This document shows, piece after piece, positions 21,073 through 31,912 of a stretch of 64,000 nucleotides of DNA (its first letter is position 1; every line of letters starts with the position of its first letter). Location of the stretch: assembly GCA_023053685.1 (NCBI GenBank), contig JALIGW010000014.1:18261308-18325307 (forward strand), in the 5' to 3' direction. The position numbers and the translations under genes were made by a program. The notes below the pieces were generated by a model that made no database searches, had not been told where the DNA came from, and saw only the letters and a list, made by a program, of their open reading frames with translations. This DNA comes from Diadophis punctatus similis (lineage: Eukaryota > Chordata > Lepidosauria > Squamata > Dipsadidae).

Positions 21073-22073
21073 CTGTATTTTTCGGAGTATAAGACACATC
21101 TTTTTACCCCAAAAAAGAGGGTGAAAACTTGGGTGCGTCTTATACACCGAATGTAGCCCCACCCACCCAGCCACACCCACCCTTTTGCCTCTGTCTTCCA
21201 GCAATTTACCTGTTTGCAGCAAAGAGGGAAGAGCCTGTAAAGCCAAGCAAGTCAGTAGCAGTTTCCCAATCTACAGCTGATTAGGTTTGCCACGTGGGAA
21301 AATGAAAGTGAAACTAACTACAAAGAGGCAAATAGCTGGGAGAGACAGGCAGATTTTTATTTTTTGCTGAACTGGATGGAAGTGGGTAAGTGAATAACTA
21401 TAAATGTCTGTAGAATGTTCAAATTATTAGACTTATTTTTTAAAGACTGCTTTATTATTGTTCTAGAGCCAGGGGTCTCCAACCTTGGCAACTTTAAGAC
21501 TTGTGGACTTCAACTCCCAGAATTCCACAGCCAGCTTTGTTAGATTTGCTGGCTGTGGAATTCTGGGAGTTGAAGTCCACAAGTCTTAAAGTTGTCAAGG
21601 TTGGAGATCCCTGTAAATCTAGACAACTTAACAAAATAAAGAAGCTTTTTAAAATAAATGCTTGCTCTGAAGAGGCCCAATGCTATTGTATCTTCTTTTA
21701 AATAATAGAGAATAATGTATACTTCCAGAAATTTTAATTAATTTTAACAGCTCTGTACAAGTATAGTATGAAATGTAACAGTGTCCTGTTTAGTATTAGA
21801 GTTTAGTTACCTTGGAGTAGATCTATTTAAATAATTGGGAGGAGTTAATGTGACTACATTTAAGAAAACTTTCTGGCATAATGTACATTTCTCCAATTCT
21901 TTGCTATTTCTATGGGTCAGGCACACATGCACAGAAATACACAGCAAACAGTGTATATCATCTGTGCTGTTTGCTGTTTGCTGTTTGGCAAATTGCTTGG
22001 AGGCAGAGGCCTTTTTTCCTTGTTTTTCCTTGGCCTGGAAACTAAGGTGCGTCTTATACTCTGAAAAATACGG
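21073..22073. mobile_element. TA-flanked DNA transposon, GTATTTTTCGGAGTATAAG type, copy 2
   Basis: Inserted in the LINE: removing it with one TA copy (21071-21072 / 22074-22075) restores the LINE frame exactly. Ends CTGTATTTTTCGGAGTATAA and complement. Orientation opposite to 2976-3858. Carries the hAT MITE at 21470. Confidence 0.92.
21470..21613. mobile_element. Palindromic hAT MITE nested in the TA-flanked element
   Basis: Ends CAGGGGTCTCCAACC and GGTTGGAGATCCCTG. TCTAGA occurs on both sides; the other copy of the host element has a single TCTAGA at this point, confirming the insertion. Confidence 0.92.
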
Positions 22074-22605
22074 TATTAATGCCTTCTTAGCTATGTTGTT
22101 GCAGTGGGCTCTGGCACTTAGATCATTAGAGATGAGTACTCCAAGGTCCTTTACTGAGTGAGGATCATCATCAAGGTCATGATCATCAAGTTTGTATTTT
22201 GTGTTTTGATTATTTTTGCCAATGTGTAAAACTGAGCATTTGTTGATTGAGATTGGTAGTTGCCACTTGTTTGACCATTCAGATATATAGTCAAGGTCTT
22301 TTTGAAGGGTTGTAGTATTGTCTGTGGTTTTGAATAGTTTTACATCATCTGCGAAGAGGACGCAGTTGCTTTGTATAATATCACAAATGTCATTTATGTA
22401 AAGAATGAAGAGAGTAGGTCCTAAAACGCTTCCTTGGGGAACACCGCTGTTAACAGGTACAGGGTTTGATAGAGCTGATCCTATTTTGACCACTTATTGT
22501 CTGTTTGACAGGAATGCAGTTATCCATTTGTGTAGGGGGCCAGAGATGCCATAAGATTTTAGTTTTAGGAGTAGTTTGTCGTGTACTACGGAGTCAAAGG
22601 CTTTA
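22074..22605 (-). mobile_element. Jockey/CR1-group LINE, segment 2 (reverse transcriptase core)
   Basis: Frame with SGVPQGSVLGPTLFILYIND and LFADDVKLF (the FADD catalytic box), then DLGVLISNDL. Interrupted at 22605 by an L2 copy. Confidence 0.93.
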
Positions 22606-23757
22606 TTTATTTTATTTTTATTTTATTAGTTGCATTTGTATGCCGCCCACTCCACAGAGACTCTGGGCGGCTCACAACAGTAAAAATTCACATGCAACAA
22701 CAAATATAAAAAGCATTAAAAACAATAGATATTAAAACATTAAAAAACATTAAAAACCACAATTTAAAAACCCATACAATAAATCATTCATGGGGCCGAG
22801 AGTGATCGGTGTTGTATTAAAATCATTGGCCCCAGGCCTGTCTACAAAGCCATGTTTTTACTGCTTTTCTGAAGGCTGGCAGGGTGGGAATAATGCGGAT
22901 CTCAGGGGGTAGTGTATTCCAGAGAGCCGGTGCTGCCACAGAGAAGGCCCTCGTTCGTGGGCCCGCCAGCTGACATTGTTTGGCTGATGGGACCACCAAA
23001 TCTGTGGGCTCTAATCGGTCTTAGGGAGGTATGTTGGAGAAGGCGGTCTCGGAGGTAAACTGGTCCTAAGCCATGTAGGGCTTTAAAGGTAATCACCAAC
23101 ACCTTGAATTGCGCTCGGAGACCTATAGGCAGCCAGTGCAGTTCACGAAGGATGGGTGTCACATGGGTGTATCTAGGGACACCCATCACCACATGCGCCA
23201 CCGCATTCTGCACTAGCTGCAGTCTCCGAACGTTCTTCAAGGGTAGCCCCATGTGGAGTGCGTTGCAATAGTCAAGATGTGAGGTAACAAGGGCATGAGT
23301 GACTGTAAGTAGTGCCTCCCGGTCCAAGAAAGGACGCAACTGGTGCACAAGACTAACTTGTGCAAAGGTCCCTCTGGCCACAGGTGTTAGATGTTGGTCC
23401 AATTTTAGCTGTGGATCCAGAAGGACTCCCAAGTTGCAAGCCTGTTCTGAGGGGATCAAATTTCCCCCACCCCCAGAACCAAGGAGGGACAGATGTCAAA
23501 GTCCTTGGGAGGCAGCATCCAAAGCCACTCGGTCTTGTCCGGGTTGAGTTTGAGCCTGTTAACCCCCATCTAGACCCTTACAGCGTCCAGACACCGGCAC
23601 ATCACATCAACTGCCTCACTGAATTGGCATGGGGTGGACATGTACAGCTGAGTATCATCAGCGTACTGTTGGAACCTCACCCCATGCCTATGGATGATCT
23701 CACTCAACGGTTTCATGTAGTTGGGTGAGATCATGTAGATGATCTCACCCAACGGTT
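22606..23757 (-). mobile_element. L2-type LINE fragment inserted in the other LINE
   Basis: Minus strand: FQQYADDTQLYMS (RT catalytic box), ALVTSHLDYCNALHMGLP, RRLQLVQNAVAHVVMG, LRELHWLPIGLRAQFKVL, then a 3' region with GCCGCCCACTCCACAGAG and a T-rich tail. 5'-truncated just upstream of the YADD box, with frameshifts. Confidence 0.9.
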
Positions 23758-23760
23758 ACA

Positions 23761-23935
23761 AAAGTCTAAGTAGATTGCGTCTATTGCTTTGCCCTGGTCG
23801 AGTTTTGTAGTCCATATGTTTTTACAATGTAGAAGTTGTAGATTGCAGGATAACATTTTTGTTATCAACCAAATTGTTTGTGAGAGTAGGTTGTTTGTCT
23901 CTAAATTTAGCAGGATTGTGGTCCTTAAAAGAGAG
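23761..23935 (-). mobile_element. Jockey/CR1-group LINE, segment 3 (upstream RT)
   Basis: Minus strand reads DQGKAIDAIYLDF, and the segment ending at 22605 continues with KAFDSVVHDKLL. Left border near 23935 is approximate. Confidence 0.88.
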
Positions 23936-24379
23936 CCCTCCCCGTCTCACCTTCCCTGGAGCTCTGACGGTGGAGTCTTAGCAGGTCAGCAGTGTGGAGA
24001 ATTATATACAGAGCCAGCAGGTAGACAGGTGAGGGCATTAGACTGGCTAGCAACTGGTTTTTAAAAACAAATTTCCACGATCAAATCCAGTTGGAGCAAT
24101 GCCTGATATTGTAGAACTGCAGCTGACCAGCAGAGGGGAGCTTTGTATAATTGAAAGAAATTGCAGGAGGAGAGGAATGAGAATGTTTGGAGGTTTAGAA
24201 AAACCAGGAGCCTGGAGGAGCAACTCAACAATTTTATTGGAGACATGTAAGTTTTGGTGAGCTGCAGCTTTGAGAGTCCTTCTGACAACTGAAAGAGGAA
24301 TGCTGTTAGAGCAACTGGGATTTTTAAAGTCTCCCTTTCTTGGTGTGTGTTCAGGTACCAGTAGCAAAGTTATGTTTTT
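23936..24379. other. Intergenic, nothing recognised
   Basis: No family recognised; may be more of the LINE 5' part. Confidence 0.4.
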
Positions 24380-24547
24380 TTTAAATAAAAACTATCCCAC
24401 CTTTATTATTTTCATAAATAACTCAAGGTGATGAACATACTTAGTATTCCTCCCTTCTTCTGTTTTTCACACAACAACAGCCCTGTGAGGCACGCAGAGT
24501 GTGTGACAGGCCCAAAGTCATTCAGCCAACTTTCATGCCTAAGGGCA
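24380..24547 (-). mobile_element. MIR/CORE-type SINE fragment
   Basis: Antisense core: CCCTGTGAGGCA and GGCCCAAAGTCATTCAGCC. The tRNA head is missing; compare the fuller copy at 57850. Confidence 0.75.
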
Positions 24548-24915
24548 TTTCTATGTACGGGTCCTGATCAGGGAATTACCAAGCACTTAAATTAAATTTA
24601 ATCTATTTCTATGCTGCATTCTACATCAAGGTGATATAGGGGAGAATCAGCCGGAAGACGCAAATCCAGGAAGCCCCCATTGGCACTTGCCCAACCTCAG
24701 CCCAACAACTTTAACATTGATGCCCAAAAGAAAGCCAAATGGGTCACTGTCATAGGAAGACATATAAAAGACCCCCCCCAAAAGGTGTCAGAATTTGAAC
24801 TGCCATGTTAGCAATGGACAATCCTGAACAGGATTTGCACCTCACACATCTGCCGGGACTCTCTGTATAAATGGGGCATAGCATCCTCCCCTCAGTGTTA
24901 CTGTGGGGTCCACTC

Positions 24916-25193
24916 CAGAGGTGGGATTCAACAGGTTCTGACCAGTTCTGGAGAACCGGTAGCAGAAATTTTGAGTAATTCAGAGAACTGGTAAATACCA
25001 CCTCTGACTGGCCCCGCCCCCATCTATTCTCTGAAATGGGGATTTTGCAGTAACCTTCCCATGGAGTGGGGAGGGAATGGAGATTTTACAGTATCCTTCC
25101 CCTGCCAAGCCCACCAGGCCATGCCCACCAAGCCACCCCCACCAAGCCACGCCCACAGAACCGGTAGTAAAAAAAATTTGAATTCCACCACTG
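24916..25193. mobile_element. hAT MITE, CAGAGGTGGGATTCA ends
   Basis: Ends CAGAGGTGGGATTCA and TGAATTCCACCACTG. 8-base duplication GTCCACTC / GTCCATTC (7/8) at 24908-24915 and 25194-25201. A second copy is at 52552. The interior is rich in CCACGCCCACC-like boxes. Confidence 0.92.
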
Positions 25194-25319
25194 GTCCATT
25201 CCCACCTCAAAGTGTAGATCATATCGTGACCGGCTATAAGCTGAGGGCCTATCCCGGCCCAGTATCTGATTTTGTTTATTATAAATGATGCTGTGCTTCA
25301 ATGGTTAGATGGCCTAGAC

Positions 25320-25857
25320 CAGTGGTGGCGAACCTTTTTAGGCTCGTGTGCCAAAAAAGGGGGGGCGCGCTCGGACGCACTCGCGTGCCCACACCCATTC
25401 CCTCCCCCCCACGCATGCGCACAACACCCCCCCATGCTGCCCCCTGCGCATGCGCACACACCCCCACCCCCCGCGGAAAGGCTTACCGGAGCCTGGGACG
25501 ACGAAACCGGCAAACCGGAAGTGCGAAAAAATGCACTTCCGGTTTGCCGGTATGCTGTTTTTTGCACTCCAGAGGGTTCAGGGAAGCTCCCTGAAGCTCC
25601 GGAATGCAAAAAACTACAAAACGGACAAACCGGAAGTGCGGAAAAGTGCACTTCCGTTTTGTCCGTTTTGTAGTTTTTTGCATTCCGGAGCTTCAGGGAG
25701 CTTGCCTGAACCCTCCGGAGTGCAAAAAACAGCACACCGGCAAACCGGAAGTGCATTTTTTCGCACTTCCGGTTTGCCGGTGGGCAACCCTCGTGTGCCG
25801 GCTTCTATGGCTCCGCGTGCCACCTCTGGCACGCGTGCCATAGGTTCGCCACCACGG
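25320..25857. mobile_element. hAT element with nested palindromic interior
   Basis: Ends CAGTGGTGGCGAACC and GGTTCGCCACCACGG. Perfect 8-base duplication GCCTAGAC at 25312-25319 and 25858-25865. GC-rich interior; 25506-25781 is a 276-base palindrome containing three hairpins. The long overlapping frames on both strands are a side effect of the base composition. Confidence 0.94.
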
Positions 25858-26050
25858 GCCTAGACACTGATATTTGAACACAGATCTTTTTAACATTTAT
25901 ATTTTATTGTGTTCTACTAATCTAGATGAAATGTTAATATACATCGCTAATCCATGTATGATATGCCATACGCTAAATAAATAAAGGGAGATTCAGTCTC
26001 ATGGACTCATCCACATCCAAGTAGCTTTGACGTTGGTATTTTCCTTCTGC

Positions 26051-26152
26051 AGGTAGTCCTCAACTTACAGCCATTTGTTTAGTGACCATTACACTAAGTG
26101 CTGAGGACCTCCTTGGTCCTTCAAAGACAGGGGTCTCCAAACTTTAAGACTA
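26051..26152. mobile_element. Fragments of a Tigger-like MITE and a hAT MITE
   Basis: CAGGTAGTCCTCAACTTAC end (26051-26118) then CAGGGGTCTCCAAAC (26130-26152), both truncated. Confidence 0.7.
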
Positions 26153-26167
26153 ACAGAATAACTGTCA

Positions 26168-26615
26168 AAATAATAGAGTTGGAAGGGACCTAAGAGGTCT
26201 TCTAGTCCAACCCCCTGCTCAAGCAGGAAAAACTATACCATTTCAATTGTGGTTGTCCAATCTCTTCTTAAAAATCTCCAGTGTCGGAGCACCCACAACT
26301 TCTGGAGCAAGTCATTCCACTGGTTAATTGTTCTGTCAGGAAATTTCTCCTTAGTTCTAGGTTGCTTCTCTCCTTGGTTAGTTTCTATCCGTTGCTCCTT
26401 GTCCTGCCTTCAGGTGGTTTGGAGAATAGGTTGACCCCTCAAATATTGCCCCTGTTTGTGGCAGCCCCTCAAATATTGGACCACAGCTGTCATGTCACCC
26501 CTGGTCCTTCTTTTCATTACACTAAACATACCCAATTCCTGCAACCATTCATATGTTTTAGCCTTCAGTCCCAGTCATCTTTTTTGCCCTTTCTAGCGTC
26601 TCAACTCTTTTTTAT
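26168..26615 (-). mobile_element. CR1 LINE 3' fragment
   Basis: Longest antisense CR1 end of this region, reaching the CCCAATTCCTGCAACC block. Confidence 0.9.
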
Positions 26616-26619
26616 ATCG

Positions 26620-26697
26620 TGGCTGGCTGGGGAATTCTGGGTGTTGAAGTCCACAAGTCTTAAAGTTGCCAGGTTTGGAGCCCCTTGTCCTAGGGAG
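26620..26697. mobile_element. Half of a palindromic hAT MITE
   Basis: CTGGCTGGGGAATTCTGGG through TTGAAGTCCACAAGTC arm only. Confidence 0.75.
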
Positions 26698-26744
26698 TGT
26701 GGGACTATTCAGAAGACTCAGCAATACCTTTCTATGGGTTTTCA

Positions 26745-26985
26745 AGTGTTGCACTGTTTTCTTGAGGAAGGTGACTACTCAGGTGACCCTGAGGACACAG
26801 ATAAACTTCCAGGTGGCCTCAACGACTCTCTAAAAAATGCAAATGACCAGCTGTCTGCAAGGAGTATAAATCCTTCCATTCCCCACCATGCAGTCAGAGC
26901 TGAAGAAGCTTCTTGGATGAGAAGTGAAACGTCTTCAAAGAAAAACCAGAAAGCCCAGTAGCCTCTTGAAAAAACACCTTTGGGA
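26745..26985 (+). repeat. Dispersed AAGCTTCTTGGATGAGAAG repeat, longest copy
   Basis: About 240 bases in the orientation opposite to 18668. Reads GAGGACACAGATAAACTTCC, then GAAGAAGCTTCTTGGATG, then ACACCTTTGGGAC. Confidence 0.7.
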
Positions 26986-27633
26986 CTTGAGGAAGGATAT
27001 ATTTTCCCAACATTTTAGTTGTTTGTTTCAGGAGCCCTGGAATGCTTCTTTTATAACACGCTAAGGTGTTGTTCCCATTTCTGCTGTTTTCTCCTGACTC
27101 CTACATCTTCTGATTGATTAATGGGGATGCCTCTTGCCTTTGAGCCTTGGAGAGTTCGATCCCACATTCAAGTTACCAGATCACTGAACAGGCAAAACAG
27201 GACATGGACAATTGGAAAGGAGGACAAAGGAGGGTGAAGGAAGACATGCACTAACTGTCTTTCTTGGCATCTGCGACTAGAAATTACAGTGAAAAACTGC
27301 AATATGCATGTACTGGATGTCTTTTTAGATATCCAGTACATGCATATGAATTTCCTTTCCCCGTCATCAGAAGGACTGGTTTTTCAATTGTAAGGATGTG
27401 GTGCAACATCAGAGGTTTTTACTGGTTATCAGGCTATGCTAGGCGATGTCTCTGCTAAACCCCAGTGCCATATTTGTGAAGGCACTTGCTTTGAGACGAA
27501 AAGCACCATCCCTTCCGCTTCCTGACTCCATTCTCCGCTTAGGTCCCTTTGCTTTCAAAAGCCACCATGACAAGATAAGCTTTTAGAGCAAAAGAGAGCA
27601 GAAGCTCTTTAAACTGCCATGATGGGTGTTTAG
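26986..27633. other. Intergenic with one strong hairpin
   Basis: Nothing recognised apart from the inverted repeat 27302-27318 / 27331-27347. Confidence 0.5.
27302..27347. repeat. Perfect 17-bp inverted repeat with 12-base loop
   Basis: Left arm ATATGCATGTACTGGAT, loop 27319-27330, right arm its exact complement. Not part of a repeat I recognise. Confidence 0.85.
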
Positions 27634-27903
27634 AGAATAACGGAGTTGGAAGGCACCTTAGAGGTCTTCTAGTCCAACCCCCTGCTCAAACAGGAGACCC
27701 TGTACCATTCCAGACAAGTGGCTGTCCAGTCTCTTCTTGGAAACCTCCAGTGATGGAGCACCCACAACTTCTGAAGACAAGCCATTTCACTGGTTAATTG
27801 TTCGCACTGTCAGGAAGTTTCTCCTCTTCTTTGTGGCAGCCCCTCAAATATTGGAACACTGCTATCATGTCACCCCTAGCCCTTCTTTTCACTAGACTCA
27901 ACA
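27634..27903 (-). mobile_element. CR1 LINE 3' fragment with internal deletion
   Basis: Antisense CR1 terminus; jumps from GGAAGTTTCTCC to TTCTTTGTGGCAGCCC, skipping the TTGATTAGTTTCC part. Confidence 0.88.
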
Positions 27904-28148
27904 TGGCTGTCCAGTCTCTTCTTGGAAACCTTCAGTGATGGAGCACCCACAGCTTCTGGAGACAAGCCATACCATTGGTTAATTGTCCTCATTGTTGGAA
28001 AATTTCTCTTTATTTCTAAGTTGCTTCTCTTTTTGATAAGTTTCCATTTGTTACTTTTTGTCCTGCCTTCAGGTGCTTTGGAAAGTAGGTTGACCCCTTC
28101 CTCTCTGTGACAGTCTCTCAAATTTTGGAAGACAGCTATCATGTCACT
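27904..28148 (-). mobile_element. Second CR1 fragment directly abutting the first
   Basis: Begins again at GGCTGTCCAGTCTCTTC and includes the TAAGTTTCC part missing in its neighbour. Confidence 0.87.
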
Positions 28149-28476
28149 ATCAACAACGTCTTGATATTTCCAGGAGTATTTTGGGGAAAAGTGTTGAAGT
28201 GGTCAATTGGGGCAAAGCAGAGAAGCAATCCACTCCCAGTTTTATTCCCCAGCATTAACAGACTAAGGTTGTGATAGGCAACGGTGGGCCTTGAGTTCAG
28301 GACAAAGGTGAGATGATGACGGAGCAACTGGGCAGGAATGAAAAGGTGAAGTTTCATTTTGGATCCGTGTCAAAAAGGGAGCAGGTCCTAACCGTTCACG
28401 CGCCTTTATTCTTTGTGAATACTTGGCAATAGGATCTTTGTGAATACTTGGCAGTATTCTTTGTCAATACTCTGTC

Positions 28477-28584
<108 letters not shown>

Positions 28585-28693
28585 TGTTATATAACCCCAA
28601 ATTATGGAACATGTCAGGCTGTTTTTCTAGGGCATCAACCAACAGGCTAGCATGCTCCAGGAGTTCCCCAACCTGGCCTCAGGGCCAGTTAAA

Positions 28694-28795
28694 TCAGTGT
28701 TTTTTAAACTTGGCAACTTTAAAACATGTGGACGTCAACTCCCAGCATGCTGGCTGGGGAATTCTGGGCATTAATGTCCACATAGCTTAAAGTTC
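28694..28795. mobile_element. Degenerate palindromic hAT MITE
   Basis: AACTTGGCAACTTTAAAAC left arm and complement right arm with several substitutions; ends eroded. Confidence 0.75.
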
Positions 28796-30007
28796 CTGAG
28801 CTTCAGAGGACCATTTCCAGAAACTCTGTAAACAAGAATTGGCTAGTTGAGTTCCCTGGACTCCAGAGAGGTCCTGCATACCTCTCTTGCTTCCTGCCAG
28901 GCGTCCTGCTACTTTTGACTTTCATACTTCTAAAATATTATTTGAATCAAAACATGAGAAGCTGGCATAGGGCAAACTAAGCATCCAGGTGCTTCAGCTT
29001 AATTTCCAGAAATCCCCATGCATGGCTGCAGCCCCGTGTTTGGCCTGGAAACGTGCTTGCCTATCGAGAGGTAAGAAGATAGGGAAGGCAGATCCGGGGG
29101 ATGAAGCTAAAAAAGCATAACAGGAAAGATCCATCCTCCCTTTGCTTAAGGAGTTTTGGTAGCAGTCGGCCCCCTTCAGGTTAGGCATCTTATGAGTGGG
29201 AGGGTTTCTGCTGTGGCAGCCATTTTGTGACAATTTCCACAAGGGCTGCCAGGATGACCTTCCCAACCCCAATTCACCGCCTTCCTCAATCTTTGTGCTA
29301 TGGGAAAGTCCACTCGTTTTGGGCCCAAGGGATTCCTGTTGGTCTTTTTGGGGGGGGCAGGGATTCAGCTACTTCAGCCAAATCCTCAATCCTCCTACTC
29401 AAAAGTATGATGCTCTTCACTCACCTTCACTTTGAGCTTAACTGGGAAACAAATTCAGGTGCTTTGACCACCTGAAATTAGAAATGCAGCTCTTTTCAGC
29501 ACGGGGTTGGACTAGAAGACCTCTAGGATCCCTTTCAACCCTGGGATTCTAAGGCTACCTGACATAACCTTTGCTTAGTTTCTTCCCCGAGACAATTCAG
29601 CAACCAATTTTTCCAGGCCGAACGAAGCTTTATGGCATTTACAAGCAACCCCAATGGCAAAATAATAAAAAACAAACATTGCAATTGTACTTTTCCACTT
29701 TCTGAGTATGTCATGTACCTTTTTGGGTGGCGGCCAGAAGAGACGTAATCTTGCAGATCAGACGTAAACCCGGGGTTTGAACTTGTCTTGCGGTTGAGAT
29801 GGCGTGCTGATAACACTTTGTTCTGTTTGGGAATGTACTGTTGGAAGCCATGAAAGACGGAGGGAAGGGACTGGAAAGACGAAGGAAGGGAGCCGTGTGC
29901 TTGGGAAGTGATGGGCTTTGGGATCGAGGGACGTTGACTCATACCTTTGGCAGGATTCTATGGGAGAAGAAAGGCTGGCAACTAATGCTTTGAAGGATCA
30001 CTCTAGA
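28796..30007. other. Intergenic, CR1 scrap only
   Basis: A CR1 tail fragment at about 29497-29552 (GGGGTTGGACTAGAAGACC). No gene recognised in the rest. Confidence 0.5.
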
Positions 30008-30053
30008 GCCGGTTTCTCAACCTTGGCAATTCCCAGAATTCCCCAGCCAATGT
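30008..30053. mobile_element. Half of a palindromic hAT MITE
   Basis: GGTTTCTCAACCTTGGCAA and CCCAGAATTCCCCAGCC only. Confidence 0.7.
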
Positions 30054-30055
30054 AG

Positions 30056-30332
30056 ACCAATTCTCCAAAGCACCTGAGGGCAGGGCAAGAAGTAATGGGT
30101 GGAAGCATGTCAAAGAGAGATCCAACATCGAAATAAGGAGAAATTTTGTGACAGAACAACTAATCAGTGGAAGGGCTTGCTTCCTGGAGTTGTGGGTGCT
30201 CCATCACAGGAAGTTTTCAAAAATAGACTGGACAACCTTTTGACCAGGATGATATAAGGTCTCCTGCCTTGAGCACGGGGGTTGGACTAGATGACCTCTC
30301 AAGTCCCTTCCAGCCCTATCATTCTACGGTAT
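30056..30332 (+). mobile_element. CR1 LINE 3' end, sense
   Basis: Reads the ORF2 C-terminal region and 3' UTR (AGAGATCCAACATCG, GGGGGTTGGACTAGATGACC). Confidence 0.9.
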
Positions 30333-31679
30333 CATGTTCTAAGGCACAGTTACATGTTGACATTACCAGACACCCAAAGGGTGGACATTTGGGGTTCTGA
30401 ATAACGTAACCACAAAGCTGGATGTATCTGCAGGGCAACATCTAAATAAAATGCAGCACGGTTAAATTTAATATGTGCGCCTTAGTATATGACACACAAA
30501 GCTTGAAAGCCACAATTTCATGAGTATCGCAAAATTGCAGATGACACTTATTTGCTATATTCCTGAAGAGGTTCCTCCCAAGATGGGGGGCGGGGGGTGT
30601 CACAGAGGAAAATGCCAGGAGGCAACACTGACTCCCACTCACATACACTCCAAAAAGAACACACCAGCGTCCCCGTTGGTTTCATGGACTGCTTCACCAC
30701 TGGAGATTTTAGGAAGAGACTGGAAAGCCATTTGTCCTGAATGAAATACGGTCTCCTCCAAGAAGACCTCCATCGTCCCTTTTCCCCCCAGAGAATTTCT
30801 CCAGCTTAACCCAGCTTTTCCCACCTGACATATTCCAGATGTGTTGGATGTACAAGTTCCAGGGTTCTGACTGAGGCTTCTGGAAGTTATAAGCTCATTT
30901 ATTGGCAGGTGACATGTTTAAAAAAAACCCACCCCTTTTCAAAGTATGTTTTTCTTTTCATTTCAAAAAGCTCCAGCCACCCACTGTGCCAAGTTATGAA
31001 ACAGGGCTAATCACAAGAGTTTGCTGTGCAAATCTCCTGGTTTTGCGGTGTGTGTTTTAATTAAAAACAAAAACACAACTCAGCTTTCTCTTTATTCCCC
31101 TTTACAAGAGAAACCCAGAAGGGAGTTTAGGGAACATTTGGAAACATTTTTTCAGAGTGATTCCACACCACAATTTACTTAATGTCAACAGTCTTTACAC
31201 CGGGTTCTGAAGAGGCAGACAATCTGATCTTTGAAAGCACAAATGCTCTGAGTATCAAAACAAGCCAATCCATCCCCCTCCCCTCCACCTACACCCCCCC
31301 CCCCGGAACTCTATGAAAGATTCATCGGGCACAAACTGATCTAAGAATAACAATTCTGAACAAATCCAAGTCTTCGGTTTAGGAACTCACCGCTTGTTAG
31401 ACGAGTTGCATAATGACAAGTAATGGTTATGATTTCCTTGTGGATTCAGCTGGAGCCATGACGTCCCTCTGCTTCCCAAGAGTGGCTTTGTTTGTGTTGG
31501 GCAGCTCACATTTGTCTCTGCAAAACAAAAACCTTGTGTGGTTTCACAAATGTCATTTAGCAGAAGATAACTCTCTCCTCAGTAAAGAGCCCAGACTTAT
31601 TTAAATGACTTCCCTCTATTTTCTTTTTTGTTTGTTTGTTTGTTATAACTGCTTTCAGCCTCAGTCTGTCTAGCTTTAG
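30333..31679. other. Intergenic, mostly unrecognised
   Basis: A weak CR1 sense fragment near 30686-30782 (GGAAGAGACTGGAAAGCC). Otherwise nothing supported. Confidence 0.45.
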
Positions 31680-31681
31680 AG

Positions 31682-31912
31682 CAGGGGTCTCCAATTGTGG
31701 TCGTAAGTCGAAGACTACCTGTATTCACACAAGGGGAGACTCTAAAGCAGGGGTCTCCAACCTTGGCAGCTTTAAGCTGCCAAAATTCCCCAGCCAGCAA
31801 GAATTCTGGTAGTTGAAGTCCACCAGGCTTAAAGTTGCCAAGGTTGGAGACCCCTGCATTAGAGTCTCCCCTTGTGTGAATACAGGTAGTCTTCAACTTA
31901 CGACCACAATTG
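31682..31912. repeat. Composite palindrome: hAT MITE inside an inverted duplication of a Tigger-like end
   Basis: 31693-31912 folds on itself with arms of about 110 bases: Tigger-like end (31693-31721), 25-base unique flank, hAT MITE arm, then the same in reverse. Left of it, CAGGGGTCTCCAA at 31682-31694 repeats the MITE end at the junction. Confidence 0.88.

Noticed and set aside
25298..25863. Overlapping frames of 97-171 codons on both strands
   Set aside because: They arise from GC-rich palindromic hAT sequence; their proteins are low-complexity mirror readings of the inverted repeats.
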